Translations under genes and position numbers: made by a program
The notes under the pieces: model-generated
What the model saw: only the letters and a program-made list of their open reading frames with translations
Database searches by the model: none
Told to the model about the DNA's origin: nothing
In this document: positions 1 through 8,249 of the stretch, one piece after another
Position numbering within the stretch: position 1 is the stretch's first letter
Layout of the letters: the number at the start of each line of letters is the position of its first letter
DNA from: Maridesulfovibrio salexigens DSM 2638
GTDB lineage: Bacteria > Desulfobacterota > Desulfovibrionia > Desulfovibrionales > Desulfovibrionaceae
DNA: 64,000 nt
Direction: 5' to 3'
NCBI RefSeq assembly: GCF_000023445.1
Contig: NC_012881.1
Location: forward strand, 563,501 to 627,500

Positions 1-1
1 G

Positions 2-1363
2 GAGTATATGCTCAAGACTTCCCGCTACTTGCCGGTGTCCATCTTTTTTATGTTTCCTTCCTGCGTTCCGGCTACTGCATTGGAGGATTCCGGTGCCCGG
101 TTAAATTCTGTTGATGTGGAGCACTTCCTGCGTCTCTATCCAGACAGGATTCTAGGACTGGCCGAGATGATGAATTTTCCCGGAGTTCTTGCCGGGGATG
201 AAGTGGTTCTTTCCAAGTTGAAAGCCGCCGCAGGCAAGGTGATTGACGGTCATGCGCCGCTTCTTTCCGGCATGGACCTGAATGGATATGTCCTTGCCGG
301 ACCGCGCAGTGACCACGAATGTTCAAATATTTCTGAAGCATTGGAGAAAATGCGTGCGGGAATGCATTTGATGATGCGTGAAGGTTCCCTTGAACGGAAT
401 ATGGAAGACCTGCTCGGTGTGGTTAATGATTTCAATTCCCAGAATATTTCAATAGTTACTGACGACCGCAATGTGCTGGACCTGCGTGAAAACGGGCATC
501 TTGATTACGGCCTGCGTCGGGCGGTTGCTCTGGGCATGGACCCGATCAGGGCGGTACAGATGGTTTCCATCAATCCGGCCCGTTACTTTGGATTGAACGG
601 TTACGGGGCCATCGGACCGGGGTTCAAGGCTAATTGCTTTCTGGTGGATGATCTTAAGGATTTCACTATCCATGATGTCTTCTTGAGCGGATTGCAGTTA
701 GATGAACATGATTTTGAATCCGGCAATGGCTTGCCTGTGCGCAGCTCCATGAATATCGGTGCTGAAATTAATGAATCAATGTTTGAGCCGGAAAAAGGCA
801 GTGGTAAAATTCGGGTTATCGGAACTTCTCACGGTCAATTGTTGACTGAAAATCTGGTAATGGAACCGCTTCTCGAAGATGGCATACCCATTGCCGATCC
901 CGCACGAGATATCTGCAAGCTTACTGTTATCGAACGGCATCGGGCCACAGGTCACTACGCTACCGGTTTTGTGCGCGGATTGGGAATTACCGATGGCGCT
1001 ATTGCCGGAACAGTAGCCCATGACTCCCATAACCTGATCGTTGCCGGGATGAATGATGCTGACATGGTGTTGGCGGCGCAGGAAGTGGTGCGTATGGGCG
1101 GCGGGTTTGTGGTTGTACGTGAAGGCAGTATCGTAGCTACCTTGCCATTGCCTATTGCAGGTCTGATGAGTGACAAGGGACTTGTTGAAGTGGCTGATGG
1201 GGTGCGCGAACTTAATCGGGCCACACAAAAGCTGGGCTGTTCTTACAATCCCTTCATGCTTATCTCCTTTTTGGCCCTCCCGGTAATCCCCAGCCTGAAA
1301 CTTACCGACCGGGGATTAGTGGATGTGGATGCATTTGATTTTACCGGGCTGTGGACTGATTAG
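2..1363 (+). CDS. ade: Adenine deaminase, 5' end missing at window edge
   Basis: Amidohydrolase that converts adenine to hypoxanthine and ammonia in purine salvage, in the cytoplasm. The reading frame is open to the left edge, so the metal-binding N-terminal part lies outside the window; about 450 codons remain of a family that is usually near 580 residues. Visible family blocks are PSCVPAT, MNFPGV, DGHAP and RSDHEC in the first 110 residues, then TDDRN and the C-terminal domain with HDSHN. The first in-window ATG (position 8) is followed by a hydrophobic stretch that looks like a signal peptide. It is internal sequence of the TIM barrel, so ATG 8 is not the start. The gene converges on the aldehyde oxidoreductase gene, and the stop codons overlap by 4 bp. 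Family identity is confident. Confidence 0.93.
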   Translation, partial: EYMLKTSRYLPVSIFFMFPSCVPATALEDSGARLNSVDVEHFLRLYPDRILGLAEMMNFPGVLAGDEVVLSKLKAAAGKVIDGHAPLLSGMDLNGYVLAGPRSDHECSNISEALEKMRAGMHLMMREGSLERNMEDLLGVVNDFNSQNISIVTDDRNVLDLRENGHLDYGLRRAVALGMDPIRAVQMVSINPARYFGLNGYGAIGPGFKANCFLVDDLKDFTIHDVFLSGLQLDEHDFESGNGLPVRSSMNIGAEINESMFEPEKGSGKIRVIGTSHGQLLTENLVMEPLLEDGIPIADPARDICKLTVIERHRATGHYATGFVRGLGITDGAIAGTVAHDSHNLIVAGMNDADMVLAAQEVVRMGGGFVVVREGSIVATLPLPIAGLMSDKGLVEVADGVRELNRATQKLGCSYNPFMLISFLALPVIPSLKLTDRGLVDVDAFDFTGLWTD

Positions 1364-3303
1364 CAGCGCTTTCCTCCGCAGGGATAATCTTCCAGTTCGC
1401 ACATGGGCGGACCATCCCATTCCTTGCGGGCCGGGGTGTCTGCCAGACCTTGGCATACAAACTCAAGCTCCAGTTCCTTAAGCCGTTCCGGAGTGGGACA
1501 GCCGTGCTGATCATAGCCGCGTAATTCATAGTAGCGGCTTAGGTGCTGTTCGTGCTTTCTGAGATCGGCCTTTCCTTCTTCAGTGTCGCGGATTTCCGGC
1601 TTCTGCGGCATGCGGTCATCCCTGCGGGTGGTTCCCTGCCGGATGTTGAAGGCATGTTCCAGCGCATAGACCCTGTCTGCCGCCTGTTCCAGCTTTTCGG
1701 CAGTGTAATCCTCTCCGGTTGCTGCGCTGAGCAGTTCAGCCAAGCCTTCGAATATTGGTTTCTTCCAGACCAGCGGCATGGCGCTAATCCAATTGTTCAC
1801 TGCTCCCTTACAGCGACCGATACAATCAGTCAGGGTGGTCATGCGTTCTCCGACAATTACAGCCGGGGCCGGATCGTCATCCACATTTTCCATTAGTAGC
1901 CCCTGTTCTTTCAAAATGGGAAACATGTCCGGGTCCGGCTGGCTGAAGGCCCATGAACGACCGCGCAGATGGTCGGCACCACGGGTGGAGGTGGCGTGTG
2001 CCAATGAGAAAACTCCGCTGGGGTAGGGCCCGCGCGAGAGTCCTTTGACGTGGTAGCAATAATCCATAGCCTGACCGCCCAGCCGTTTGGCAAGGGTGTA
2101 CATGCCTTCCGCCACAAGGTTGCCCAGCCCTTGGCGCATGGCTGTGCGGTGCAGGAGCTCAATCTGGTCAGTGTGGTTTTCCCAGCTTAGGTCAAGTCCA
2201 TCGCTTAATTCTTTACTTACCATTCCCCGGCTGTACAGGTCCTTAAGCATTGCCACAGTATTGCCGAGGGCCAGAACATCCATGCCGTAAGCATCGCAGA
2301 TGTTTTCCATTTCCATGATCGCTACCGGATCGGTTATCCCGCAATTGGTGCCGAGACAGAAGATGCATTCGTATTCCATTGCCTTGCCGCTTTCTCCGGC
2401 ACGCGAGCCTGATGGAATGCGATAATAATCCTTGCAGCGGACATGGCAGCCGTGACAGCCGTGCCTGCCGATCGAAAATTCTTTCCACGCTTCCGGTCGT
2501 AGATTGTCCGGCACATCTGCGCCCCGCCAATACTTTTCATAGTTTCGGAAGCCCGGTTCCCACATCAGCATTCCGATGTGAGTTCCGTACTGTCCGACTA
2601 TATCGCGCTGGAAATCAGATTCCTTGAAAAAATTCCGGTCTTCGGCAGCAAGTTCTTTAAATTTATCAGCATCAGCGAGAGATATCCGTCCGCTACCTTT
2701 AACCACTACGGCCTTGAGCTTTTTGGAGCCGAGTACCGCACCGGATCCCCGAGCGGCGGAAGCATATTTATCCACCATAGTGGTCGCCACACGGACAAGA
2801 TTTTCACCGGCCTGACCTATGCAGGCTACGCTTGAGGATTTACCGTGTTTTTCTTGCAATTTGTCTGTGGTTTCCCAGACGGACAGTCCCCAGAGCTCTT
2901 CTGCGCTATGCAGTTTAGCCCGTCCATCTTCCACCAGCAGGTAGCAGGGAGCCTCTGCCTGACCGCTGATGATAATCTGATCCAACCCGGCGCGTTTCAT
3001 CATGAATGCAAGAGAACCTCCTGCATTACCGTCACCGAGGATTCCGGAATATGAGGAAAGGGTGCTGACTTCGACTCTGCTGGTAAGTCCCAAAGGTGTG
3101 CCGGAAAGGGGGCCTGCTCCGAAGCAATATACATTCTCAGGGGAAAGAGGATCGATATGCGGCCCGACTTCATTGAATAAGGTCAGTGAATTTAATCCAC
3201 GACCTCCGATGAATTTCTGCGCAATGTCGGGATTAAGGGGGATTTTGTTTATGGCACCACTACCCAGATCAACCCGTAAAATCCATCCTGCCCAGCCGTG
3301 CAT
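1360..3303 (-). CDS. Aldehyde:ferredoxin oxidoreductase (tungstopterin family)
   Basis: Member of the AOR family, which oxidises aldehydes to carboxylic acids with ferredoxin as electron acceptor, using a tungsten (or molybdenum) bis-pterin and one 4Fe-4S cluster. At 647 residues it is full length. The N-terminal AOR block (LRVDLGSG, FIGGRGLN) is intact. Cluster cysteines are C283, C286 and C290 (a CX2CX3C motif), with a fourth at C494 in DCIGRC; this is the same arrangement as in the archaeal enzyme. No signal peptide is seen, so it is cytoplasmic. The start is supported by a GAGGAGG ribosome site just upstream. The divergent sigma-54 activator is the obvious candidate regulator, but I found no clear -24/-12 element facing this gene in the 210-bp gap. 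The exact aldehyde substrate cannot be told from sequence. Confidence 0.93.
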   Translation of the reverse strand: MHGWAGWILRVDLGSGAINKIPLNPDIAQKFIGGRGLNSLTLFNEVGPHIDPLSPENVYCFGAGPLSGTPLGLTSRVEVSTLSSYSGILGDGNAGGSLAFMMKRAGLDQIIISGQAEAPCYLLVEDGRAKLHSAEELWGLSVWETTDKLQEKHGKSSSVACIGQAGENLVRVATTMVDKYASAARGSGAVLGSKKLKAVVVKGSGRISLADADKFKELAAEDRNFFKESDFQRDIVGQYGTHIGMLMWEPGFRNYEKYWRGADVPDNLRPEAWKEFSIGRHGCHGCHVRCKDYYRIPSGSRAGESGKAMEYECIFCLGTNCGITDPVAIMEMENICDAYGMDVLALGNTVAMLKDLYSRGMVSKELSDGLDLSWENHTDQIELLHRTAMRQGLGNLVAEGMYTLAKRLGGQAMDYCYHVKGLSRGPYPSGVFSLAHATSTRGADHLRGRSWAFSQPDPDMFPILKEQGLLMENVDDDPAPAVIVGERMTTLTDCIGRCKGAVNNWISAMPLVWKKPIFEGLAELLSAATGEDYTAEKLEQAADRVYALEHAFNIRQGTTRRDDRMPQKPEIRDTEEGKADLRKHEQHLSRYYELRGYDQHGCPTPERLKELELEFVCQGLADTPARKEWDGPPMCELEDYPCGGKRC

Positions 3304-3486
3304 AAGCCCTCCTCTTTTACAGGAACCGGTTTCCGCTATTGAATATATATCATGGCTGAAGAACGGGTGGCAACTTTTCCATTAATGTTCATTGTCTTGG
3401 TGTAATTTACATAAATGTGAATAACTTAATGAAGTGTGTTTTTGATAAGAGTTCGAAATGTATTGAGTTTTCTTGTTTTGTCGTGC

Positions 3487-3502
3487 TGGCACTTACTTTG
3501 CT
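3487..3502 (+). promoter_or_regulatory. Sigma-54 (-24/-12) promoter-like element
   Basis: TGGCAC, five bases, then TTGCT: both invariant dinucleotides (GG and GC) are present with the required 10-base spacing and nearly all flanking consensus bases match. The predicted transcription start falls at about 3513, one base before the ATG at 3514. If used, it gives an almost leaderless transcript of the activator gene. No enhancer site was identified. Confidence 0.5.
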
Positions 3503-3513
3503 TAACTGCAAAT

Positions 3514-5106
3514 ATGTATCCTTCACTGCATGGACTTAAGCTTTCCGCGCTGTTGGCCATTTGTCAGGCCATTGAGCAGGCGCTTGATCTGGAGTCCGCC
3601 CTTGATGGAGTGCTCAGTATTCTATCGGAAAATCTGAGCATGAAGCGGGCGACAGTGACCCTCTACGACCCGGAAACCAAGCAGCTTTCAATTAATGCCT
3701 CCTACGGTTTATCCATAGAAGAAAAGCAGCGCGGGGTTTACCGTCTTGATGAGGGGGTCACCGGTCGTATTTTCCAGACCGGGGAACCTTACTATGTGCC
3801 GGATATCAGTAAGGAACCGCTTTTTCTTGATAAAACCGGGGCCAGAAAGATTGAACGTGCTAAAGTAGGATTTATCGGGGTACCGATTATCCTGCATAGT
3901 GAACCTATCGGCGTTCTGAATGTGGACCGTATTTTCGGTGATCACGTTGCTGCAGAAGAAGATATTGATTTCCTGAAAATTGTAGCCACTCTTATCGGCC
4001 AGTTCATCAGTCTTAATGAGAAGATCCTTGAACGTGAAGCAGCACTCAAACGTGAAAACACCTCGCTGAAATATCAGATCTCTAAAAAGTCCAAGGGGCT
4101 TTATATCGTTGGTCAGAGTTCGGCTATGGTCGAGGTCCAGCGGCAATTGGAAAAGGTGGCCCCGACAAAGGCTACAGTATTGTTACTGGGCGAGTCCGGC
4201 GTTGGTAAAACTCTCATGGCCAAGATTATCCATGAGCTTTCCGACCGCAGCAGTCATCCTTTTATTAAGGTTAACTGTGCTTCAATTCCGGAAAACCTTC
4301 TTGAATCCGAACTTTTTGGTCATGAGAAGGGGGCTTTTACCGGGGCTGCCTCCACCCGTCCGGGCCGTTTTGAAGAAGCTGACGGCGGGACAATTTTTCT
4401 TGATGAGATCGGGGAATTCCCCATGAGTTTGCAGGCCAAGCTCTTGCGGGTATTGCAGGAAAAAGAGCTGGAGCGGATCGGTTCAAACAAGACCCGAAAT
4501 ATTGATGTGCGAATTCTGGCTGCAACCAACCGTGACCTTGGAGTGCTGGTGGAGAGGAGTGAATTCCGTCTTGATCTCTATTACCGGTTGAATATCTTCC
4601 CCATCACCGTTCCTCCTTTACGGGATCGTAAAGAGGATATTACCGGACTGCTCAACTATTTTATTCAGAAAATGGCCGATGACTACGGGCGCAAGATGTT
4701 TTTTACCCCTGCGGCCCTTGATTCGCTTATGCTCTATGATTGGCCGGGTAATGTGCGTGAGATGCAGAACCTGCTGGAGCGGTTGGTGATCATGTCCGAC
4801 TCCGAATACATCACCCTTGAATTTTTGAAATCATATCTCGCACCGGGACAGCGCGGAACTTCGAGTAATTCTTCCGGTTCAAGTGCTCCTGCGCCTAATG
4901 ATGAATTGCCTCATTGTACTTCTCTGAAGGAAGTTGAACGCAATGAAGTTGTCGCCGCTTTGGAGCGCAGCGGTTGGATTCAGTACAAGGCAGCGGAAAC
5001 GTTGGGCCTTTCCGCCCGTCAGATGGGCTACCGGGTAAAACGTTACGGTCTTGAATCCATGATTGCCGAAGGACGGGCCCGCCTGCGGCGGATGAAAAAC
5101 AATTAA
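3514..5106 (+). CDS. Sigma-54-dependent transcriptional activator (GAF, AAA+, Fis HTH), NifA-like architecture
   Basis: Bacterial enhancer-binding protein that drives sigma-54 RNA polymerase. Counting from the chosen ATG, a GAF sensor domain covers about residues 20-170. The AAA+ domain carries Walker A GESGVGKT near 227-233, the sigma-54 contact loop GAFTGA near 273-278, and Walker B with LDEIGE near 295-301. A Fis-type helix-turn-helix follows near 480-515. An upstream GTG at 3436 would add 26 hydrophobic residues, but it has no ribosome site and those residues do not belong to the GAF family. The ATG at 3514 also lacks a ribosome site, in keeping with a promoter ending at that codon. It is divergent from the aldehyde oxidoreductase gene, which suggests that gene as a target. 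The effector of the GAF domain is unknown. Confidence 0.9.
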   Translation: MYPSLHGLKLSALLAICQAIEQALDLESALDGVLSILSENLSMKRATVTLYDPETKQLSINASYGLSIEEKQRGVYRLDEGVTGRIFQTGEPYYVPDISKEPLFLDKTGARKIERAKVGFIGVPIILHSEPIGVLNVDRIFGDHVAAEEDIDFLKIVATLIGQFISLNEKILEREAALKRENTSLKYQISKKSKGLYIVGQSSAMVEVQRQLEKVAPTKATVLLLGESGVGKTLMAKIIHELSDRSSHPFIKVNCASIPENLLESELFGHEKGAFTGAASTRPGRFEEADGGTIFLDEIGEFPMSLQAKLLRVLQEKELERIGSNKTRNIDVRILAATNRDLGVLVERSEFRLDLYYRLNIFPITVPPLRDRKEDITGLLNYFIQKMADDYGRKMFFTPAALDSLMLYDWPGNVREMQNLLERLVIMSDSEYITLEFLKSYLAPGQRGTSSNSSGSSAPAPNDELPHCTSLKEVERNEVVAALERSGWIQYKAAETLGLSARQMGYRVKRYGLESMIAEGRARLRRMKNN

Positions 5107-5126
5107 AAATTTCCTGACTGGCTAGT

Positions 5127-5149
5127 GTCTTGATCACTGGGATCAAGAC
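5127..5149 (+). terminator. Perfect 9-bp hairpin downstream of the activator gene
   Basis: GTCTTGATC and GATCAAGAC flank a 5-base loop about 20 bases after the stop codon. No T-tract follows. It sits just before a stronger terminator and may stabilise the mRNA 3' end. Confidence 0.4.
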
Positions 5150-5156
5150 CACGCAT

Positions 5157-5190
5157 AAAGGCTTTTCACATTGGGTGAAAAGCCTTTTTT
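5157..5190 (+). terminator. Intrinsic terminator of the sigma-54 activator gene
   Basis: A 13-bp stem (AAAGGCTTTTCAC with GTGAAAAGCCTTT), a 5-base loop and a run of T. It lies 50 bases after the activator stop codon, between convergent genes. Confidence 0.85.
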
Positions 5191-5232
5191 AACGCCTTGT
5201 ATCTGGCGCATTCTATGCCGTTTGATATGTTT

Positions 5233-6093
5233 TTAATGATGGCAGGCTTTAAATGCCTTGCCTTTGTAGCTGTATTCCCATGAATCACGGATGAGTATCT
5301 GCCTTGCTTCAGGGAATTCTTCTTGAATGATTACATCATGTCGTCCTTCGGGATGGGTCCACATGGCGCTTCCACCACCCCATTTGCCGGGAATTTCCAT
5401 GATGATTGTGTCTTTTGTAGTGGGTCGCCAGTGTTTCAAGGTCTGCCCGTCAAAAATTGCCCGACCGTCCGGGAGGATAACAACCGATGCGCCTGAAGGA
5501 GCTTTCCACAGTCCCCATGCCCAGCAGCCTCCGATATTTTTGAAACTGCCGCTGGTTCCGGCATTTTTCGGGGAGTCGTAAGGAGTATCTTCTTTGGTGC
5601 TGTCTTCAGAAAAATTCCACGTGTTCAAAGAGTGTCTGACAAGCTGTTCGGCTTCGCGGTCCGTATCTGGATAACGGCCCTGAAAGATGTAATTTACACC
5701 GTTATGACGGCTGGCAGCCAGCAGCGATTCATAAGTGGTCACATCGGCTTTTCCTTCATATTCACGGAAAATGGCAGGTGCACCGGAGACATGTCCATTC
5801 TTGCTGGAAACCAGTCTATCCAGAGGGAATCCCTGTTGTCTCAAGGCAGTGATCCAATTATCCAGCAGCTTGTCTATGGGTATTTTGCCACCGGGGGTTA
5901 CGTAAAGCTCGATGCTTGAATCAAGTGAGGGCGATATGCACTGCTTGACCCGGTTGTCGCCGCGGGCAACCTGATTGTCGCTCCATCCGGGAGGACAGTT
6001 GACGCCTTTTGCTATGTCTTCGGCATGGGCGGCTGAGATACTGAAAAGAGAGAGTAAAAAGAATAGAAATATGGTTTTGTGCGGGATTTTCAT
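5233..6093 (-). CDS. Exported protein of unknown function
   Basis: I do not recognise a family. The N-terminus is a typical signal peptide (basic KIPHK, a hydrophobic core of leucine and phenylalanine, then a SAAHA cleavage region), so the mature protein is probably periplasmic. Two cysteines follow early in the mature protein (in VNCPPGW and KQCIS) and two more later (GGCWAW and KACHH near the end). The C-terminal third is rich in W and G and has the look of a small beta-sandwich domain. Two ATGs lie six bases apart. The second (6093) has GGAG at proper spacing, so it is chosen over 6099. The gene stands alone, convergent with the sigma-54 activator and downstream of the repeat protein gene. 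Confidence 0.75.
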   Translation of the reverse strand: MKIPHKTIFLFFLLSLFSISAAHAEDIAKGVNCPPGWSDNQVARGDNRVKQCISPSLDSSIELYVTPGGKIPIDKLLDNWITALRQQGFPLDRLVSSKNGHVSGAPAIFREYEGKADVTTYESLLAASRHNGVNYIFQGRYPDTDREAEQLVRHSLNTWNFSEDSTKEDTPYDSPKNAGTSGSFKNIGGCWAWGLWKAPSGASVVILPDGRAIFDGQTLKHWRPTTKDTIIMEIPGKWGGGSAMWTHPEGRHDVIIQEEFPEARQILIRDSWEYSYKGKAFKACHH

Positions 6094-6171
6094 TGGCATG
6101 CTCCAGTCTAATTTTTCAGCAAATATAATCGTTTTTGCTGACTTTTTCCAGAGAATGCAGTGAATAGATTA

Positions 6172-7989
6172 TTATTCAATCTTAACGCTGAAATGGCCGT
6201 TTTTATTCTTTCCGAACCCTGAAACGTAGGTATCTATTTTGTTTTTATTCTGTTCGGTGTCTTTTTCAGGCTGACCGCTCTCGACCAGATAGTTTGCCAT
6301 CTTGCTGGATTTGAAAAGATCTGTGCTTGAGCCCGTGTTCACGTTTACCTGAGCATTGTCTGAAAGAAAGCTGGCTACCCAACTGGAAGAAAAGGAATCC
6401 TTTCCTGCTCCTGCATTGATGTTCAGGCTTGAGTTCTCCTGCATCTTAAATCCTGCCCAGTGGATATTGATGCCGTCGTTTCCGTTTCCTGTGTTGATGT
6501 TTACCTGTGAGTTCCCATTTTGGTTAACTCCGGCCCATGAGATGGTCAAATTGTCATCTCCGTCACCGGTATTTATATTGGTCTGGGAGTTGCCGGAGGA
6601 ATCAACCCCTGCCCACGAGATGTTAACTTCGTCATCGCCGCTTCCGGTATCGAGATTTGCCTGTGCATTCCCGCTCAACCCTAATCCAAGCCATGAAATG
6701 GAGACTTTATCGTCGTCATCTCCAGTTTCAATAGAGGTTTTAGCATTGTCCGTACTGCCGATACCGGCCCATGAGATATCTACAAAGTCGCGACCGCTGC
6801 CTGTGGATGCCCGTGTAGTTGCATTTCCGGAGTTGGCAATACCCATCCAACTGACTGAAAGTTTGTCGCCATCGTCTCCCATTTCAAGGTCTACTTCTGA
6901 ATTGCCACTGGAAAAACTTCCCATGTGTACTGCATGCAGACTGTCTCTTCCTTTGCCTGTTGTGATGGAAACGGTTGCATTGCCATAGTTGCCTGTCCCA
7001 ATAGATATGGCATCGATATTGTCGTTACCGTTTCCGGTAGCTATTTCCATAGTTGTATTACCGTAGTTGTCCGTTCCTATGGATTTAGCATTGATAGTGT
7101 CGTTACCGTCTCCAGTCTCTATTCTTGTAGTTGTATTGCCGTAGTTGTGTGAACCTATATCTCTTGCTTTTATACTGTCATCTCCATCTCCTGTATTAAT
7201 TGTCGTGCTGCCGGTTATTGTTTCTGATTTGATTTTATCATCTCCGCTTCCGGTATCAACTTTGCTGTGTTCTATACGTCTGGCCTCGATGCTGTCATTA
7301 CCTGCTCCTGTGTCCAGATTGCTGCTTACAATCCATGAAGCCACAATACGGTCATCGCCTTCTCCCGTATTGATATCTACTGAGGCCAGGTCATTCAGCA
7401 CAACTACAGTGTCGTCGCCGTCGCCGCTGTTTATCTTGGCCTCATAAGCATTTGTAATGATGATATCGTTACCGGATGTATTGCTTTCGTTTGTATACAT
7501 CCCCACGCGGAGTTTTCCGTCTTCATTTTCATTTACAATTGTAGTGCCATGGATGATAAACTTTTTGTCCCCTTCCCCTTCATGGCCTGAAATAGAAAGT
7601 AGATAACCGGATTTTTCAGTCCCGTCTTCGTTTACTGATTTGTAGGAACTTACATTGACCTTTCGTCCGGAAGAAGTTGTGCTTTCGGCAACGGTTTGCA
7701 GTTCATTGACTTCAAATGTTGTATCTGCGGTAAAAGCTTCCGGCTCTCGTGTAATCATTTCGTCCGGTATATAGTCAGGATAGTAGTCTTCATGCGCAGC
7801 CAACTCGGTCGCCTTTTTTGCAAGCTGCCTGCCTTCTTCTGATATCTCTACCTGATCTTTGGCTGTTCTCTGATCTTCCGGGGTTGGTGTGGTTTGATCT
7901 TCTTTAAGGTACTTGCTGGTTTTAGCGTCTTTTTCCAAACTAAATGTGGCAGTTTGCGGAAATGCTTCTTGTACAGCTGTGGAGGTCAT
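6172..7989 (-). CDS. RTX-like repeat protein with exact 26-residue repeats, possibly flagellar regulon
   Basis: 605 residues with no signal peptide and no membrane segment. Residues 1-185 are a unique region; residues 44-65 (KDQVEISEEGRQLAKKATE) resemble the short amphipathic motif seen in FlgM-like proteins. From residue 188 on, TGxGxDxI/V turns recur. Four units of 19-20 residues start at 188, 208, 227 and 246. Eleven units of exactly 26 residues start at 266 and every 26 residues up to 526, and a twelfth begins at 552. Late units carry ISWAG after the turn. TGxGxD resembles the calcium-binding GGxGxDxUx repeat of RTX proteins, so a beta-solenoid is likely; calcium binding is inference. A sigma-28-type promoter lies upstream, and AAGG precedes the ATG. 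Secretion by a type I system is possible, but no transporter gene is nearby. Function unknown. Confidence 0.8.
   Translation of the reverse strand: MTSTAVQEAFPQTATFSLEKDAKTSKYLKEDQTTPTPEDQRTAKDQVEISEEGRQLAKKATELAAHEDYYPDYIPDEMITREPEAFTADTTFEVNELQTVAESTTSSGRKVNVSSYKSVNEDGTEKSGYLLSISGHEGEGDKKFIIHGTTIVNENEDGKLRVGMYTNESNTSGNDIIITNAYEAKINSGDGDDTVVVLNDLASVDINTGEGDDRIVASWIVSSNLDTGAGNDSIEARRIEHSKVDTGSGDDKIKSETITGSTTINTGDGDDSIKARDIGSHNYGNTTTRIETGDGNDTINAKSIGTDNYGNTTMEIATGNGNDNIDAISIGTGNYGNATVSITTGKGRDSLHAVHMGSFSSGNSEVDLEMGDDGDKLSVSWMGIANSGNATTRASTGSGRDFVDISWAGIGSTDNAKTSIETGDDDDKVSISWLGLGLSGNAQANLDTGSGDDEVNISWAGVDSSGNSQTNINTGDGDDNLTISWAGVNQNGNSQVNINTGNGNDGINIHWAGFKMQENSSLNINAGAGKDSFSSSWVASFLSDNAQVNVNTGSSTDLFKSSKMANYLVESGQPEKDTEQNKNKIDTYVSGFGKNKNGHFSVKIE
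6337..7194 (-). repeat. Eleven 78-bp coding repeats (26 residues each)
   Basis: The TGxGxD turn starts at residues 266, 292, 318, 344, 370, 396, 422, 448, 474, 500 and 526, with no insertions or deletions. DNA between units is diverged, so the period is kept by protein structure and not by recent duplication. Residue-level conservation is highest in units 7-10 (ISWAG, SGNxQ). Confidence 0.85.
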
Positions 7990-8072
7990 TTCTTGTAACC
8001 TTCTTTAATAGATAGAAAATTGTCTTTGCATATAATGATGAATGCTTGCGTTATGATTCATTGATAAGTGTT

Positions 8073-8099
8073 ATATCGACACTCTATGATATTTCTTTA
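8073..8099 (-). promoter_or_regulatory. Sigma-28 (FliA) promoter-like element upstream of the repeat protein gene
   Basis: On the minus strand TAAAGAAA, 11 bases, then GTCGATAT. The known consensus is TAAAGTTT-N11-GCCGATAA, so the spacing is exact and 11 of 16 positions match, including TAAAG and CGATA. It would give a leader of roughly 80 nt for the gene starting at 7989. Confidence 0.55.
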
Positions 8100-8141
8100 A
8101 GCCTGAAATAATTGTCATGGTGCAGGTAGTTAAGGGCAGCA

Positions 8142-8185
8142 AATTTAAAGTCCCGATGAGAATTTCTCCGTCGGGACTTTAAATT
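8142..8185 (-). terminator. 15-bp perfect hairpin at the end of the lipid operon
   Basis: AATTTAAAGTCCCGA and its exact complement flank a 14-base loop, 65 bases after the stop of the last operon gene (8250). The T-tract is short on the minus strand. It probably ends transcription of the long operon and insulates the repeat protein gene. Confidence 0.6.
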
Positions 8186-8249
8186 ATGAAAAAAGAGCAT
8201 TCATCCATGCTCGGAAGATTGCTGTTATGCGTATTTGTTTTTGTGACTG

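Noticed and set aside
8-76. A signal peptide at the start of the first gene
   Set aside because: The hydrophobic stretch ending in VPATA is internal to the adenine deaminase fold; the frame is open to the left edge.
3436-3513. A membrane-anchored N-terminus for the sigma-54 activator
   Set aside because: The GTG start lacks a ribosome site, and the 26 extra residues have no counterpart in the GAF family.
6337-7194. A CRISPR-like or tandem DNA repeat
   Set aside because: The 78-bp period is a coding repeat with diverged bases and no spacers; open frames seen on the opposite strand here are shadows of the repeat.
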